A stretch of DNA of 52,248 nucleotides, taken from positions 1 through 52,248 of the forward strand of contig JAISOL010000067.1 of assembly GCA_031275645.1 (NCBI GenBank), given 5' to 3'. The notes beneath the pieces were generated by a model, which was given only the letters and a program-made list of their open reading frames with translations, had not been told where the DNA came from and made no database searches. This document shows, one piece after another, positions 33,590 through 42,545 of the stretch (the stretch's first letter is position 1; the number at the start of each line of letters is the position of its first letter). Position numbers and translations under genes: made by a program. The DNA is from Deltaproteobacteria bacterium (GTDB lineage Bacteria > Desulfobacterota > Desulfovibrionia > Desulfovibrionales > Desulfovibrionaceae).

Positions 33590-34543
33590 ATGTCCGAGAA
33601 AGCAATCAACGCCCTGGGACGGGACGCGGCATATCAGCTGGCCAATGTGGTCAAGACCCCGCCGCAGTACGGGGCTCTGACCCCCAGGTGGCTGACCGGA
33701 ATACTGGAATTCAAAGGGCTTGAAGCGGGCATTTATCGGGTCAACAAGGTCGTGGAAGGAGATACGCCCCTGGACGTCCTCTGCGGCCAGGATCCCGACA
33801 AGACTGATATTCCGCAGGGCTACATCGAATACGAGACAAAACCCCGCGAGTACAGGCTGAATTCCATCTCCACAATCATAAATGTGGATACGAAAGTTTC
33901 CGACGTGTACAGTTCCCCCTTTGATCAGACGCGGGAGCAAATCTCCCTGGCCGTGGAAAGCCTGAAGGAAAGGCAGGAAAGCCAGATTATCAACAACGAC
34001 GATTACGGCCTGCTCAAAAACGTCGCCGATTCCCAGCGTGTCCAGCCCCGCGAGGGACGCCCCATGCCCGACGATCTCGACGAACTCCTGACCAAGGTCT
34101 GGAAAGAACCTTCCTTCTTTCTGGCCCATCCCCGCGCCATCGCGGCCTTCGGGCGCGAATGCACCCGGCGCGGCGTTCCCCCGGCCACACTGAACCTAGC
34201 CGGCGGCGTCTTCATCTCCTGGCGCGGCGTACCCATCATCCCCACAGACAAGCTCTTTGTGGACGGGCTCAAGAATCCCAAGGCACGCACCGGCAAAAGC
34301 AACATCCTGCTTGTCCGCACGGGCGAGGCGCGCCGCGGCGTCATCGGCCTCTATCAGGCCGGCCTGCCCGGAGAGCAGTCGCGCGGTCTCTCCGTGCGCT
34401 TCCGGGGCATAGACGACAACGGCGTGGCAAGCTATCTGCTCTCGCTGTACTGCTCGGCCGCTGTCCTCGCCGCGGACGCGCTGGCCGTGCTGGAAAACGT
34501 GGACGTAGGAGACTACTATGAATATACCCGGAACCCTGTCTAG
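33590..34543 (+). CDS. Family 2A encapsulin nanocompartment shell protein
   Basis: This 317-residue protein has the HK97-type fold sequence of family 2A encapsulins (SrpI type): LANVVKTPPQYGALTPRWLT near the N-terminus, YRLNSISTIINVDTKVSDVY, FFLAHPRAIAAFGRECTRRG, GGVFISWRGVPIIPTDKLF and RGVIGLYQAGLPGEQSRGLS. There is no cyclic-nucleotide-binding insert, so it is 2A rather than 2B. Such proteins self-assemble into T=1 icosahedral shells. ATG at 33590 has AAAAGGAG at 7-base spacing. It overlaps by 26 bases the gene for the cysteine desulfurase, the known cargo of family 2A shells. Confidence 0.93.
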   Translation: MSEKAINALGRDAAYQLANVVKTPPQYGALTPRWLTGILEFKGLEAGIYRVNKVVEGDTPLDVLCGQDPDKTDIPQGYIEYETKPREYRLNSISTIINVDTKVSDVYSSPFDQTREQISLAVESLKERQESQIINNDDYGLLKNVADSQRVQPREGRPMPDDLDELLTKVWKEPSFFLAHPRAIAAFGRECTRRGVPPATLNLAGGVFISWRGVPIIPTDKLFVDGLKNPKARTGKSNILLVRTGEARRGVIGLYQAGLPGEQSRGLSVRFRGIDDNGVASYLLSLYCSAAVLAADALAVLENVDVGDYYEYTRNPV

Positions 34544-36035
34544 CCCTGAAGCTTACGGACTTCCTTCCGAAGCCGAGATTGCGGCGCTGGCCGCGGCCTG
34601 GTTTCCGGAATTCGCGGAGGAGGCAAAACCCGGCCTCCCTCCGCCGGCTTCCGGCGCTTTCTCGCCTGTACTGCTGCCCCTGGACGCCGCCCGCTCCGCC
34701 TATGCGCCGGAACAGCTCCGAACTTCCGGCCCCGGGCTCTCCGCGGAGCCTCCCTCCCTCTCCCGCCGCCTCGGGCCGCGATCTCTGGCTTCCATCCGCA
34801 ACGATTTTCCCATCCTGTCGGAAAAAGTGCACGGCCGCGACCTCATCTGGCTGGACAACGCCGCCACGACCCAGCGGCCCCGGGCGGTGATCGACCGCCT
34901 CACGCGTTACTACGAACTGGAGAACTCCAACGTGCACAGAGGCGCGCACGAACTGGCCGCCCGCTCGACGGACGCCTACGAGGACGCGCGGAAAAAGGCC
35001 GCCTCCTTCATAGGCGCGCCGTCGCCGGAAAACATCGTGTTTGTGCGGGGAACAACGGAAGGGATCAATCTCGTGGCCAATGCCTTTGTCAAGCCTTTGC
35101 TCAGGAGCGGGGATGAAATCATACTCACCCTGCTGGAGCACCACGCGAACATTGTTCCCTGGCAGATGATCGCCGCCGAGAAAGGCGCGCTGATCCGGGT
35201 CGCGCCCATAGACGGCGACGGCGGGCTCATCCTGGAGGAATACGCCAGGCTTTTCAACAGCCGCACCCGTTTTGTATCCGCCTCCCACATCTCGAACGTC
35301 ACCGGGAGCATAATCCCGGCGGAGGAACTCATCCGCATGGCCCACGCCCGCGGCGTTCCCGTCCTCATCGACGGAGCGCAGTCCGTGGGGCACATGCCGG
35401 TGAACGTATCGGCCCTGGACGCGGATTTCTTCGTTTTTTCCGGACACAAAGTCTTCGGCCCCACGGGAATAGGCGTTCTTTACGGCAGGGGCGAGCTGCT
35501 GGAAAAGGCCCTTCCCTGGCAGGGCGGGGGCAACATGATTGCCGACGTCAAGTTCGAGCGGACGCTGTATCAGAAGGCTCCGGCCAAATTCGAGGCCGGC
35601 ACCGGCAGCATAGCCGACGCCGTCGGCCTTGGGGCGGCGCTGGATTATGTGGCGGGCATAGGCATGGAAAATATCGCCGCCTGGGAAGGCGAGCTTGTGG
35701 AGTACGGCATGAGGGAACTCGCGAAAGTGCCAGGGCTGCGCCAACTGGGAACAGCCGCGCGGAAAACCGGCACGCTTTCCTTTGTTCTTGAAGGCCACGA
35801 CAACGAAGCTGTGGGAAAATTTCTGGACAGCCTGGGCATAGCGGTCAGGGCCGGCCACCATTGCGCTCAGCCTGTGCACCGCTTTTTCGGCCTTGAAGGG
35901 AGCGTGCGCCCTTCGCTGGCCTTCTATAACACCTTTGAGGAGATCGACGCTCTGGCGGCGGCGCTTAAGGAACTGGCCCGCCGCCGTCCACAGGCAGACC
36001 CCAGAATTTTCGTTGCAGACGGGCCTGCCCCCTGA
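34518..36035 (+). CDS. Encapsulin cargo: SufS-like cysteine desulfurase with N-terminal extension
   Basis: This 505-residue PLP enzyme removes sulfur from cysteine. The catalytic part begins near residue 92 (RNDFPILSEKVHGRDLIWLD) and includes NSNVHRGAHELAARSTDAYE, PLP lysine in VFSGHKVFGPTGIG (about 311) and active-site Cys in RAGHHCAQPVHRFFG (about 452). The first 90 residues are a Pro/Ala-rich low-complexity segment with one helix (SEAEIAALAAAWFPEF); this is the position of the disordered encapsulation domain in family 2A cargo proteins, though shorter than the roughly 225 residues of the cyanobacterial one. The start overlaps the shell gene; the last 71 bases overlap the convergent aroDE gene. 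Sulfur released inside the shell may be stored as elemental sulfur. Confidence 0.93.
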   Translation: MNIPGTLSSPEAYGLPSEAEIAALAAAWFPEFAEEAKPGLPPPASGAFSPVLLPLDAARSAYAPEQLRTSGPGLSAEPPSLSRRLGPRSLASIRNDFPILSEKVHGRDLIWLDNAATTQRPRAVIDRLTRYYELENSNVHRGAHELAARSTDAYEDARKKAASFIGAPSPENIVFVRGTTEGINLVANAFVKPLLRSGDEIILTLLEHHANIVPWQMIAAEKGALIRVAPIDGDGGLILEEYARLFNSRTRFVSASHISNVTGSIIPAEELIRMAHARGVPVLIDGAQSVGHMPVNVSALDADFFVFSGHKVFGPTGIGVLYGRGELLEKALPWQGGGNMIADVKFERTLYQKAPAKFEAGTGSIADAVGLGAALDYVAGIGMENIAAWEGELVEYGMRELAKVPGLRQLGTAARKTGTLSFVLEGHDNEAVGKFLDSLGIAVRAGHHCAQPVHRFFGLEGSVRPSLAFYNTFEEIDALAAALKELARRRPQADPRIFVADGPAP

Positions 36036-37407
36036 ACATGCCCGCGCCGTCCAGGACGCGGCAGCCGGCCGCCCCGGCCAGCTCAAGAAAAACGCTCTTC
36101 CGGCCGTAGGAAAGATCCAGGGCCAGACTGCCCGGCTGAAAGGGAATTCCGGCAAAGGAAAAATCGGCGTCAAAAGGCAGGGCGTTGATGATGACGGCAT
36201 AGGGCATATCTTTAAGCTCTTCCAGGCTGGAAAGGGGTCTCGTGGTCACTCCCCCGGGCAGCTCTTTGTTCCGGGAGCGGTTATAGACCAGAAGTTCCGC
36301 GCCCCGCCGCGCCGCTTCCCGGGCCACGGCTCTGGCCGCCCCCCCGGCGCCCAGCATGACGAGCTTTTTCCCGGCCAAATCCGGAGGCAGAGACTCCAGA
36401 GCGCCCTGACCGTCGGTATTCGTGCCGCGCCAGCCTCCTTCCTCCGCCCGGAGCGTGTTGACGGCGCCAATGGCCGCGGCCGCTTCCTCCAGGCAGTCCG
36501 CCAGAGGCAGCGCCGCTTCCTTCAGCGGCATGGTCAGACTCAGCCCGCGCACGCCGAAGGCCGCCAGCAGAGGCAGGGCCTCGCCCAGCTCCTCTCCGGC
36601 AATACGCCATTTCACATACACGGCGTTGATCCCGGCGAGCATGTTCTGCTCGTTGTGGTAAACATGTCCCGCGCTCTGCTCCACAGGATCGCCCAAAAGA
36701 CCGTAAACGGCCGTGTCCTGATTCAGACGGTGCGCCTGGTACCTGTTGCGCAAAGTCAGGACGTCCAACTGGCCCGGGGCCGAAGCCTCCTCCACGGGGC
36801 AGTAGCAGAAGCCCGTGTGCGCCACCGGCGCCAGTATGCGCGTGCTTTCGCCGTCTTTTCCCATACTTATGCCTATGAGCGGCACTTTCCGCCTGCTCTG
36901 CTCCCGGCAGAAGGCCAGCATGCGCAAGGCGTCCAGCCCGCTGCGCGCCCGCACGGCTATTTTATGGATGACCCCGCCGGCTCTCTCCCGCATGGAATCA
37001 AGCACAGCCTGGAGGGACTCCGGAGTCTTTTCAAAGTCATGCCTGGAAAGAAGAACCACGGTTTCCGGAGAAAGGGCGCGAATGGCCGCGATGCGCTCGG
37101 GCGGCACCGAAGCCTCAATATCCATGTAGGCCGGTTTGAGACGCATGAGCGAGGCCAGACAGGCCAGCCTGTCCTCTTCGCTTCCCCGGTAGTCTCCGCC
37201 TTCTTCCGGACGGCGCAGGGTGAAAATGGCGGGCAGAGGCAGGCGGCAGGAACGCAGTCTCTCCAGGGCGGGAGCGCGGTCCCCGGCGCCGAAGTCCGCG
37301 CAGGCGTCCAGGCGCAGTTCCAGGCAGTCGTACAAAGATGCGTCCAGCCCGGCGACAAGATGCAGCGCTTCCGCCAAGGTCTTCTTCCGGATGACTCCCA
37401 CAAGCAC
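35965..37407 (-). CDS. aroDE: Bifunctional 3-dehydroquinate dehydratase (type I) / shikimate dehydrogenase
   Basis: This 480-residue fusion carries out two consecutive steps of the shikimate pathway. The N-terminal type I dehydroquinase (1 to about 225) has the general-base His in LLSRHDFEKTPE and Schiff-base Lys in GVIHKIAVRARSG. The C-terminal shikimate dehydrogenase has LLGDPVEQSAGHVYHN, catalytic Lys in SLTMPLKEAALPLAD, Asp in NTDGQGALESLP and nucleotide-binding MLGAGGAARAVA. The end (GAGMFRGQARLQRKFWG) is complete. It is the last gene of the aromatic operon, 3 bases after aroC. Confidence 0.95.
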   Translation of the reverse strand: MLVGVIRKKTLAEALHLVAGLDASLYDCLELRLDACADFGAGDRAPALERLRSCRLPLPAIFTLRRPEEGGDYRGSEEDRLACLASLMRLKPAYMDIEASVPPERIAAIRALSPETVVLLSRHDFEKTPESLQAVLDSMRERAGGVIHKIAVRARSGLDALRMLAFCREQSRRKVPLIGISMGKDGESTRILAPVAHTGFCYCPVEEASAPGQLDVLTLRNRYQAHRLNQDTAVYGLLGDPVEQSAGHVYHNEQNMLAGINAVYVKWRIAGEELGEALPLLAAFGVRGLSLTMPLKEAALPLADCLEEAAAAIGAVNTLRAEEGGWRGTNTDGQGALESLPPDLAGKKLVMLGAGGAARAVAREAARRGAELLVYNRSRNKELPGGVTTRPLSSLEELKDMPYAVIINALPFDADFSFAGIPFQPGSLALDLSYGRKSVFLELAGAAGCRVLDGAGMFRGQARLQRKFWGLPVDGGGPVP

Positions 37408-37410
37408 GGC

Positions 37411-38505
37411 TTATTCCCCTTCCAGGCGCGCCGAACGATTCCGCAGCCAGGCGTCGGCCAGCACGATCAGGCACATGGCCTCCACCACCGGCACCGCCCG
37501 CACCGCCACGCAGACGTCGTGGCGGGAGCCGGGCGGCAGATTGAATTCCGCCTCCCGACCCTGTAAATCCAGCGTGCGCTGAGGCCTGGAAATGCTGGAG
37601 GTCGGTTTGAAAGCGGCTCTCCCGTAAATGGGAAGCCCCGTGCTGATGCCTCCCAGGATTCCTCCGGCCCGGTTTCCCGAAGGCCGGATCTTTCCGTCGG
37701 AGCATTCAAAACCGTCGTTGCAGGCCGAACCGCGCAAGGAGGCGACGGCAAAGCCTTCACCCAGCTCAAACCCCTTGCAGGCCGGAATGCTCAGGATAGC
37801 GCTTCCCAGCATGGCCCCCAGCTTGGCGTAGACCGGATCGCCGAGGCCGGACGGCACCCCTCCGAGCACAAAACTGACCAGGCCGCCCACGGAATCCCCT
37901 TCCCGGCGCGCCTCTTCCAGAATGCGCAGAAAAGCGGCCTCAGCCCCGGCGCTGGGCGCGAAAATCCGGCTGCGGGCGGCAAAGGGCAAAGCCTCGTCCC
38001 AGGGAAGATCGGAAAAGGAACACCCCCCCACGGCGGAGAGAAAAGCTCCGGCGGAAACGCCGCTCCCGGCAAGCAACTGTCTGGCCACGGCCCCGGCGGC
38101 CACCCGCCCGACGGTTTCCCGCGCGGAAGCCCTGCCCCCTCCTCGGTGATCAAAGATCCCGTATTTCTCCAGGTAAGTGTAATTGGCGTGCCCCGGACGC
38201 AGCAGCCCGGCCAGCCCCTCGTAGGCGGCAGAATCCGCATCCGTGTTTTCAATGATGATGCTGATGGGAGAACCCGTGGTCACCCCTCCGAAGACGCCGG
38301 AACAAATGCTGGCCTTGTCCTTTTCCGCGCGCGGAGTGACCTGGGGCGAAGAGCCGGGAGCCCGGCGATCCAGATCCCGCTGCAGCAGGCTTTCATCCAG
38401 AGGAAGGCCGGCGGGGCATCCGTCCACGACGACTCCTATGGCCTTGCCGTGGCTCTCTCCCCAGGTGCTGAAGGTAAAAATCTTTCCAAAGCTGTTGCTG
38501 CCCAT
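37411..38505 (-). CDS. aroC: Chorismate synthase
   Basis: Chorismate synthase (364 residues) eliminates phosphate from EPSP using reduced FMN. Signatures are FTFSTWGESHGKAIGVVVDG at the N-terminus, the RAPGSSPQVTPRAEKD loop, YTYLEKYGIFDHRGGGRASA and GGILGGISTGLPI. Length is typical of the bacterial type. GGGGAA precedes ATG at 38505. The need for reduced flavin suits an anaerobe. Confidence 0.96.
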   Translation of the reverse strand: MGSNSFGKIFTFSTWGESHGKAIGVVVDGCPAGLPLDESLLQRDLDRRAPGSSPQVTPRAEKDKASICSGVFGGVTTGSPISIIIENTDADSAAYEGLAGLLRPGHANYTYLEKYGIFDHRGGGRASARETVGRVAAGAVARQLLAGSGVSAGAFLSAVGGCSFSDLPWDEALPFAARSRIFAPSAGAEAAFLRILEEARREGDSVGGLVSFVLGGVPSGLGDPVYAKLGAMLGSAILSIPACKGFELGEGFAVASLRGSACNDGFECSDGKIRPSGNRAGGILGGISTGLPIYGRAAFKPTSSISRPQRTLDLQGREAEFNLPPGSRHDVCVAVRAVPVVEAMCLIVLADAWLRNRSARLEGE

Positions 38506-38563
38506 GTTTTCCCCGCAAATTCCGAAATATTGCCGCCGGTTTCCCCGGCCCGAGGCGCTTCAG

Positions 38564-39100
38564 TCACAAAAGTCCATGTTCCAGGCGATACTCCCGGCAA
38601 AGCTTCCTTAACGCCAGGGCGTTCGCCTCGGGAGAGGCTTTTTCCTCCGGGCGGAAGCGCAGAAGAGCCGCCTCCAGATAAAGCGGACGGCGCTCCCGGT
38701 AGGTGGCGGCAAGGCTTTTCTCCCTGAAAAGGGGAGAGGGAGGTCTGCCTTCCAGACGCCTTTCCAGAGCCGGCAGGGGGAGATCCAGAAAGACGCAGAG
38801 GCAGTTGCGACGCAGCAGGGGGATATTTTCCTCCCTGAGCACAATGCCGCCGCCCGTGGCCACGACCATTCCATCCAGCCCCGCCAGCCGCCGCAAAGCC
38901 TCGCTTTCCAGTTCCCGCAGAACTTCCTCTCCCTCCAGGCTGTAAATCTCCCGGCAGGAAAGACGCTTCTTGCGGCGCTCAAAAAAAATATCCTCCGCCC
39001 AGGCATCGGTATCCGCGAAGGCTCTGCCCTCAATTCTGGCCAGGGCGGCGCCCAGGCTGCTCTTTCCGCAGGACTTGAAGCCGACGAGCGCGATATTCAT
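38564..39100 (-). CDS. aroK: Shikimate kinase
   Basis: This 178-residue kinase phosphorylates shikimate at O3. The Walker A loop GFKSCGKSSLG is at residues 7-17, the shikimate-binding Asp in FADTDAWAED, and VVATGGGIVLREEN marks the substrate loop. Start and aroA stop overlap as TGATG, implying coupled translation. Confidence 0.94.
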   Translation of the reverse strand: MNIALVGFKSCGKSSLGAALARIEGRAFADTDAWAEDIFFERRKKRLSCREIYSLEGEEVLRELESEALRRLAGLDGMVVATGGGIVLREENIPLLRRNCLCVFLDLPLPALERRLEGRPPSPLFREKSLAATYRERRPLYLEAALLRFRPEEKASPEANALALRKLCREYRLEHGLL

Positions 39101-40401
39101 CAGCTCCCTTCCTCAATGGAGGCGCCCAGGGAGCGCAGGGCCGCGGCAAAACCCGGAAAGCTCTTGGCGACGCAGGCCGTGTTTTCGATCCGGACATTAC
39201 CGCAAGCCAGGGCGGCGACGGCCAGGGACATGGCTATGCGGTGATCCCCGTGGCTGTCCACCCTCGCCCCGCGCAGTACAGAGGGATAAATTCTCAGCCC
39301 GTCGGGGTATTCCTCGATCCGCGCTCCCATCTTGGAAAGTTCCTCCGTAATGGCCGCCAGCCTGTCGCTCTCCTTTCCTCTGGCGGCGGCGGCTCCGCTC
39401 AGGCGGGTAGGGCTTGAGGCAAAGCAGCCCAGCACGGCCAGAATGGGCAGAGCGTCAATGACTCCGTTCACGTCCGCCTCCAGGCCGCGCAGCTTGCCTC
39501 CGCCTTCCGGCGCCCGCACCAGTACGCTCCCGGCCCGGCGATCCAGGGTGAAACGCGCGCCCATGCGCTCCAGCAGAGCCAGCAGTTCCTTGTCTCCCTG
39601 GGGATCGTCCGGATCCAGGTTGCGCAGGGTCAGGGAGGAGTTGGTCAGCAAAGCGGCGGCCAGGGGAAAAGCGGCCGAACTCCAGTCTCCGGGCACGCTG
39701 CAGTCAAGGGGGGCATAGGCGCCCTCCTCCGGAGCGCGCCCCTGTACGCGGTAAGACGTATACCCCTCGCGAAGGCAGGAAGCCCCCAGCCTGTCCAGCC
39801 AGTGCAGTGTCAGGTCAATCCAGGGCTTTTCCCCAGGATTGTTCACGGCAACGGAAGTAAGTCCGGGCAGAAAGGCGGCCAGCATGAGCACGGCTGAAAC
39901 CGGCTGTGAATCGAGCCCGTCCATGACCACGGCCCCAGGCCTGGCCGGTCCCCTGATTATGATCGGGGCGTAGCCGTCGTTTTTGCTGGATACGGCAAAG
40001 GCTCCGAGCTGTTCCAGAGCCTTCAGCAGCGGATCCATAGGACGGAGGGAACGGACGGATTCGTCTCCGGTAAAAACGGAGTATTCCGGCAACAGGGCGG
40101 CCACAGCCGCGCCGAAGCGCAGGACCTGGCCGGAGTTGCCCACGTCGATCACCTGGCGCGGCACGCGCGGCCTGCCCCCCACGCCGGTAATGCTCAAATC
40201 CCCTTCTTTTTCCTCCAGAACGGCCCCAAAGGCTCCGCAGGCCGCGCACATGGCTTCAGTATCGGGAGAAGGCAGAGGAGAACGCACCCGGCTCACTCCT
40301 CCGGCCAGAGAAGCCAGCAGGATGGCCCGCATGGTGTGCGACTTGGAGGGCGTTATCCGGATCTCCCCGCCCAGGACGGATTTTTCCACCGTGTAATACA
40401 T
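39100..40401 (-). CDS. aroA: 3-phosphoshikimate 1-carboxyvinyltransferase (EPSP synthase)
   Basis: EPSP synthase (433 residues) adds enolpyruvate to shikimate 3-phosphate. The N-terminal substrate loop ITPSKSHTMRAILLASLAGG, the GNSGQVLRFGAAVAALLP segment and the C-terminal RGKESDRLAAITEELSKMGA and DHRIAMSLAVAAL are recognisable. The usual GTAMRPL loop is replaced by LRFGAAVAALL, so it belongs to a divergent branch of the family. It lies one base after the tyrA-like gene. Confidence 0.94.
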   Translation of the reverse strand: MYYTVEKSVLGGEIRITPSKSHTMRAILLASLAGGVSRVRSPLPSPDTEAMCAACGAFGAVLEEKEGDLSITGVGGRPRVPRQVIDVGNSGQVLRFGAAVAALLPEYSVFTGDESVRSLRPMDPLLKALEQLGAFAVSSKNDGYAPIIIRGPARPGAVVMDGLDSQPVSAVLMLAAFLPGLTSVAVNNPGEKPWIDLTLHWLDRLGASCLREGYTSYRVQGRAPEEGAYAPLDCSVPGDWSSAAFPLAAALLTNSSLTLRNLDPDDPQGDKELLALLERMGARFTLDRRAGSVLVRAPEGGGKLRGLEADVNGVIDALPILAVLGCFASSPTRLSGAAAARGKESDRLAAITEELSKMGARIEEYPDGLRIYPSVLRGARVDSHGDHRIAMSLAVAALACGNVRIENTACVAKSFPGFAAALRSLGASIEEGS

Positions 40402-40402
40402 A

Positions 40403-41551
40403 TCAGTTCTTCTCCCTTTCCGAAGAAACGCCCTCTTCGTCGTACCAGCGGGCGGCCTCGGCGACCAGGCGGGCCAGCCCCCCGCAGTCCCGCTCCGCCG
40501 CTTCCTCCAGCAAAGCGCGGTAAACCGACAGAACCCCGGGAAATTCCGGATTCATGGAGGTGAATTCGCAGAACATGGCGGCGTCCACGGTCAGGTGTTT
40601 ACGCGCGGCTTCGCGGGCGCGCCTGAAAGAAGGGGTCAAAAAGGGGCGTATGCCCTCCTGCCTGGCCAGAGCGCAAAAAAAGGCCGCGCTCACGGTAAAA
40701 TTCAGGGATTGGGCAAATCCGGCCTTGCGGTCGTGCTCCCGGGCCGTAGTCCAGAAAGTGGCGCAGCCCAGACGCCGGAACAGGCTCTGGGCCAGGGCGC
40801 AGGCTTCATCCCCGGCCCTCCGGCCGCGCACCAGAGCCACTTTCATATCCTCCGGGTCGGGAGACGGTCCGAACAAAGGATGCGCGCCCACGACCCCGCC
40901 GGAAAAACTCTCCTCCATCCATTGCAGGGGAAGCGTCTTGACGGAAGTAATATCCATAAGCAACTGCTCCGGGCGCAAAAAGGGAGCGACTTCCCGCAGC
41001 GCCCGGCGCAGACCTCCCACCGGCACGCACAGGATGACAATGCGGCTGCCCTCGAGCGCGCTCGCGATACGCCCCTCTTCGCCCGCGTCCAGACCGCGCG
41101 CCTCCTGCCCGGCCTTGCGCAGCCCGGAGACGAGCATATTACCCATTTTGCCCCTGCAGCCGACAATGCAGACCGCGGGGAGGCTCCCGGCCGCGCCCGA
41201 AGCTTCTTCTTCGCCCTCTCCCCGGAAGGGAACCGGATCCCCGGGCTCCTCCGGGAAAAAATCCTGAAAAGGCTGCTGCAAGGCGCGCGAAGAAGCGAGA
41301 ATCTCCTGATAAATAGAACGCAGATGCTCGTCCGGCAGGGCGCCGGAGGCGGCGGCGGCAAGGCGGTCCAGCACTTCCTTTTCCCTGGCGGGACAAAAAA
41401 CCGGCCCGCCCGTTTCTCTCTTGATTTTTCCCACCTCGCGGCTGTATTCCGCGCGGCGGTTCAGCAAGGCGAGGATTTCCGCGTCCACCGCGTCAATGGA
41501 TGCCCGCAGGCGCGCCAGATCCGTTTTTTCCCTGTCCGTTTGCTCTTTCAT
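40403..41551 (-). CDS. tyrA: Chorismate mutase-prephenate dehydrogenase fusion
   Basis: Residues 10 to about 95 form an AroQ-type chorismate mutase (LRASIDAVDAEILALLNRRA, SIYQEILASSRALQ). After a Glu/Pro/Gly-rich linker a prephenate dehydrogenase domain begins at about 128 (CIVGCRGKMGNMLVSGLRKA, VVGAHPLFGP, and SLNFTVSAAFFCALARQ). It therefore turns chorismate into 4-hydroxyphenylpyruvate on the tyrosine branch. The mutase ends like the mutase part of P-proteins (PheA), but no prephenate dehydratase domain follows or is present in the operon. Confidence 0.9.
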   Translation of the reverse strand: MKEQTDREKTDLARLRASIDAVDAEILALLNRRAEYSREVGKIKRETGGPVFCPAREKEVLDRLAAAASGALPDEHLRSIYQEILASSRALQQPFQDFFPEEPGDPVPFRGEGEEEASGAAGSLPAVCIVGCRGKMGNMLVSGLRKAGQEARGLDAGEEGRIASALEGSRIVILCVPVGGLRRALREVAPFLRPEQLLMDITSVKTLPLQWMEESFSGGVVGAHPLFGPSPDPEDMKVALVRGRRAGDEACALAQSLFRRLGCATFWTTAREHDRKAGFAQSLNFTVSAAFFCALARQEGIRPFLTPSFRRAREAARKHLTVDAAMFCEFTSMNPEFPGVLSVYRALLEEAAERDCGGLARLVAEAARWYDEEGVSSEREKN

Positions 41552-41552
41552 C

Positions 41553-42542
41553 TCAGCCTTCTGTTATTTCCTCCGTGATGCGCATGCCGAAATGCCGTCC
41601 CGCGCTGTCAAGGCGGCAGAGCAGCGTATCGCCGGGAAGGAGCCTGACCACGCTGACAGCCGCGCCCCCCGGCCGGACCAGGCAGATGGTTTCCGCATTC
41701 TGCAGAAAAATAGAGCCTTCCAGATCTCCGGATCTGGCCCGGACAAGCAGCATGGGGCGCCTTTCCACCTTGATTCTTCCCGCCACGGCAATGGAACAGC
41801 GCCCTTTATGATCCGCAATCAGCACCTCCATCCCGGCGCGCAGTTCCTCCAGATAGGGCGCGCGATCGCCGGGGGCCAGCACATAGGCGTGTACGGCTCC
41901 GGCATTGATGCGGAAAGGACGGGAGGCGACGTATTCGTTGCGCTCGGTTTCCGCGTTGACCAGAAAGGCAAAAGCCGAGGAATTGCCGGTAAGCAGGCCC
42001 TGGCCGGTCGCAAGCAGGGAAAGGGTATCCACGCACACCCTGTGCCCCATGCCCACCGGAATTATTTCCGTCACCACGGCCTCGCTCAGTTCCAGAGAAA
42101 GGCCGGAAAAATTGACGCCTTCCACAATGCCTTTAAGCGCGGCCAGATTTTCGCGGCCGACCACAACGGCTTCCACGCCGCGCTCAAGAATGCCCGCGGC
42201 CAGCGCGGCCTCCTCCGGAGAAGCCACTTCCAGGGCCAGACGCCCGGCTTTGCCCGAAATTTCCTCCCTGGCCAGAAGATTTTCCACCGGAATGACTTCC
42301 CAGCCCCGGCCTAAGACAACCATGCGTCCCTGCCGCATCAGCCGGGCGGCCTCGGCCTCGTCCTCCCGGGAAGACAGGTAGATCTCGGCAAGCTCGGCCC
42401 TGTCCGCCACTTCACAGCGGGCCAGGGAGGAAGCCGCCGCCATGTCCTCTCCTGGGAGAATCAGCCCGGACACGCCGGCTTCCAGGGCCAGAGTCACTTC
42501 TTCCTTGACAAAGGGCACGGCCCTGAAAAAGACTTTCCGCAT
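41553..42542 (-). CDS. aroB': 3-dehydroquinate synthase II (archaeal type)
   Basis: This 329-residue enzyme oxidatively deaminates and cyclises 2-amino-3,7-dideoxy-D-threo-hept-6-ulosonate to 3-dehydroquinate with NAD+. It has the family features VTEIIPVGMGHRVCVDTLSL, GLLTGNSSAFAFLVNAET, the conserved SRPFRINAGAVHAYVLAPGD and YLEELRAGMEVLIADHKGR. It replaces the classical AroB. It lies 3 bases downstream of the ADTH synthase gene that makes its substrate. Confidence 0.94.
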   Translation of the reverse strand: MRKVFFRAVPFVKEEVTLALEAGVSGLILPGEDMAAASSLARCEVADRAELAEIYLSSREDEAEAARLMRQGRMVVLGRGWEVIPVENLLAREEISGKAGRLALEVASPEEAALAAGILERGVEAVVVGRENLAALKGIVEGVNFSGLSLELSEAVVTEIIPVGMGHRVCVDTLSLLATGQGLLTGNSSAFAFLVNAETERNEYVASRPFRINAGAVHAYVLAPGDRAPYLEELRAGMEVLIADHKGRCSIAVAGRIKVERRPMLLVRARSGDLEGSIFLQNAETICLVRPGGAAVSVVRLLPGDTLLCRLDSAGRHFGMRITEEITEG

Positions 42543-42545
42543 GGA

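Noticed and set aside
33590-34543. Phage HK97 capsid protein from a prophage
   Set aside because: No other phage genes are near, and the sequence and desulfurase partner match family 2A encapsulins.
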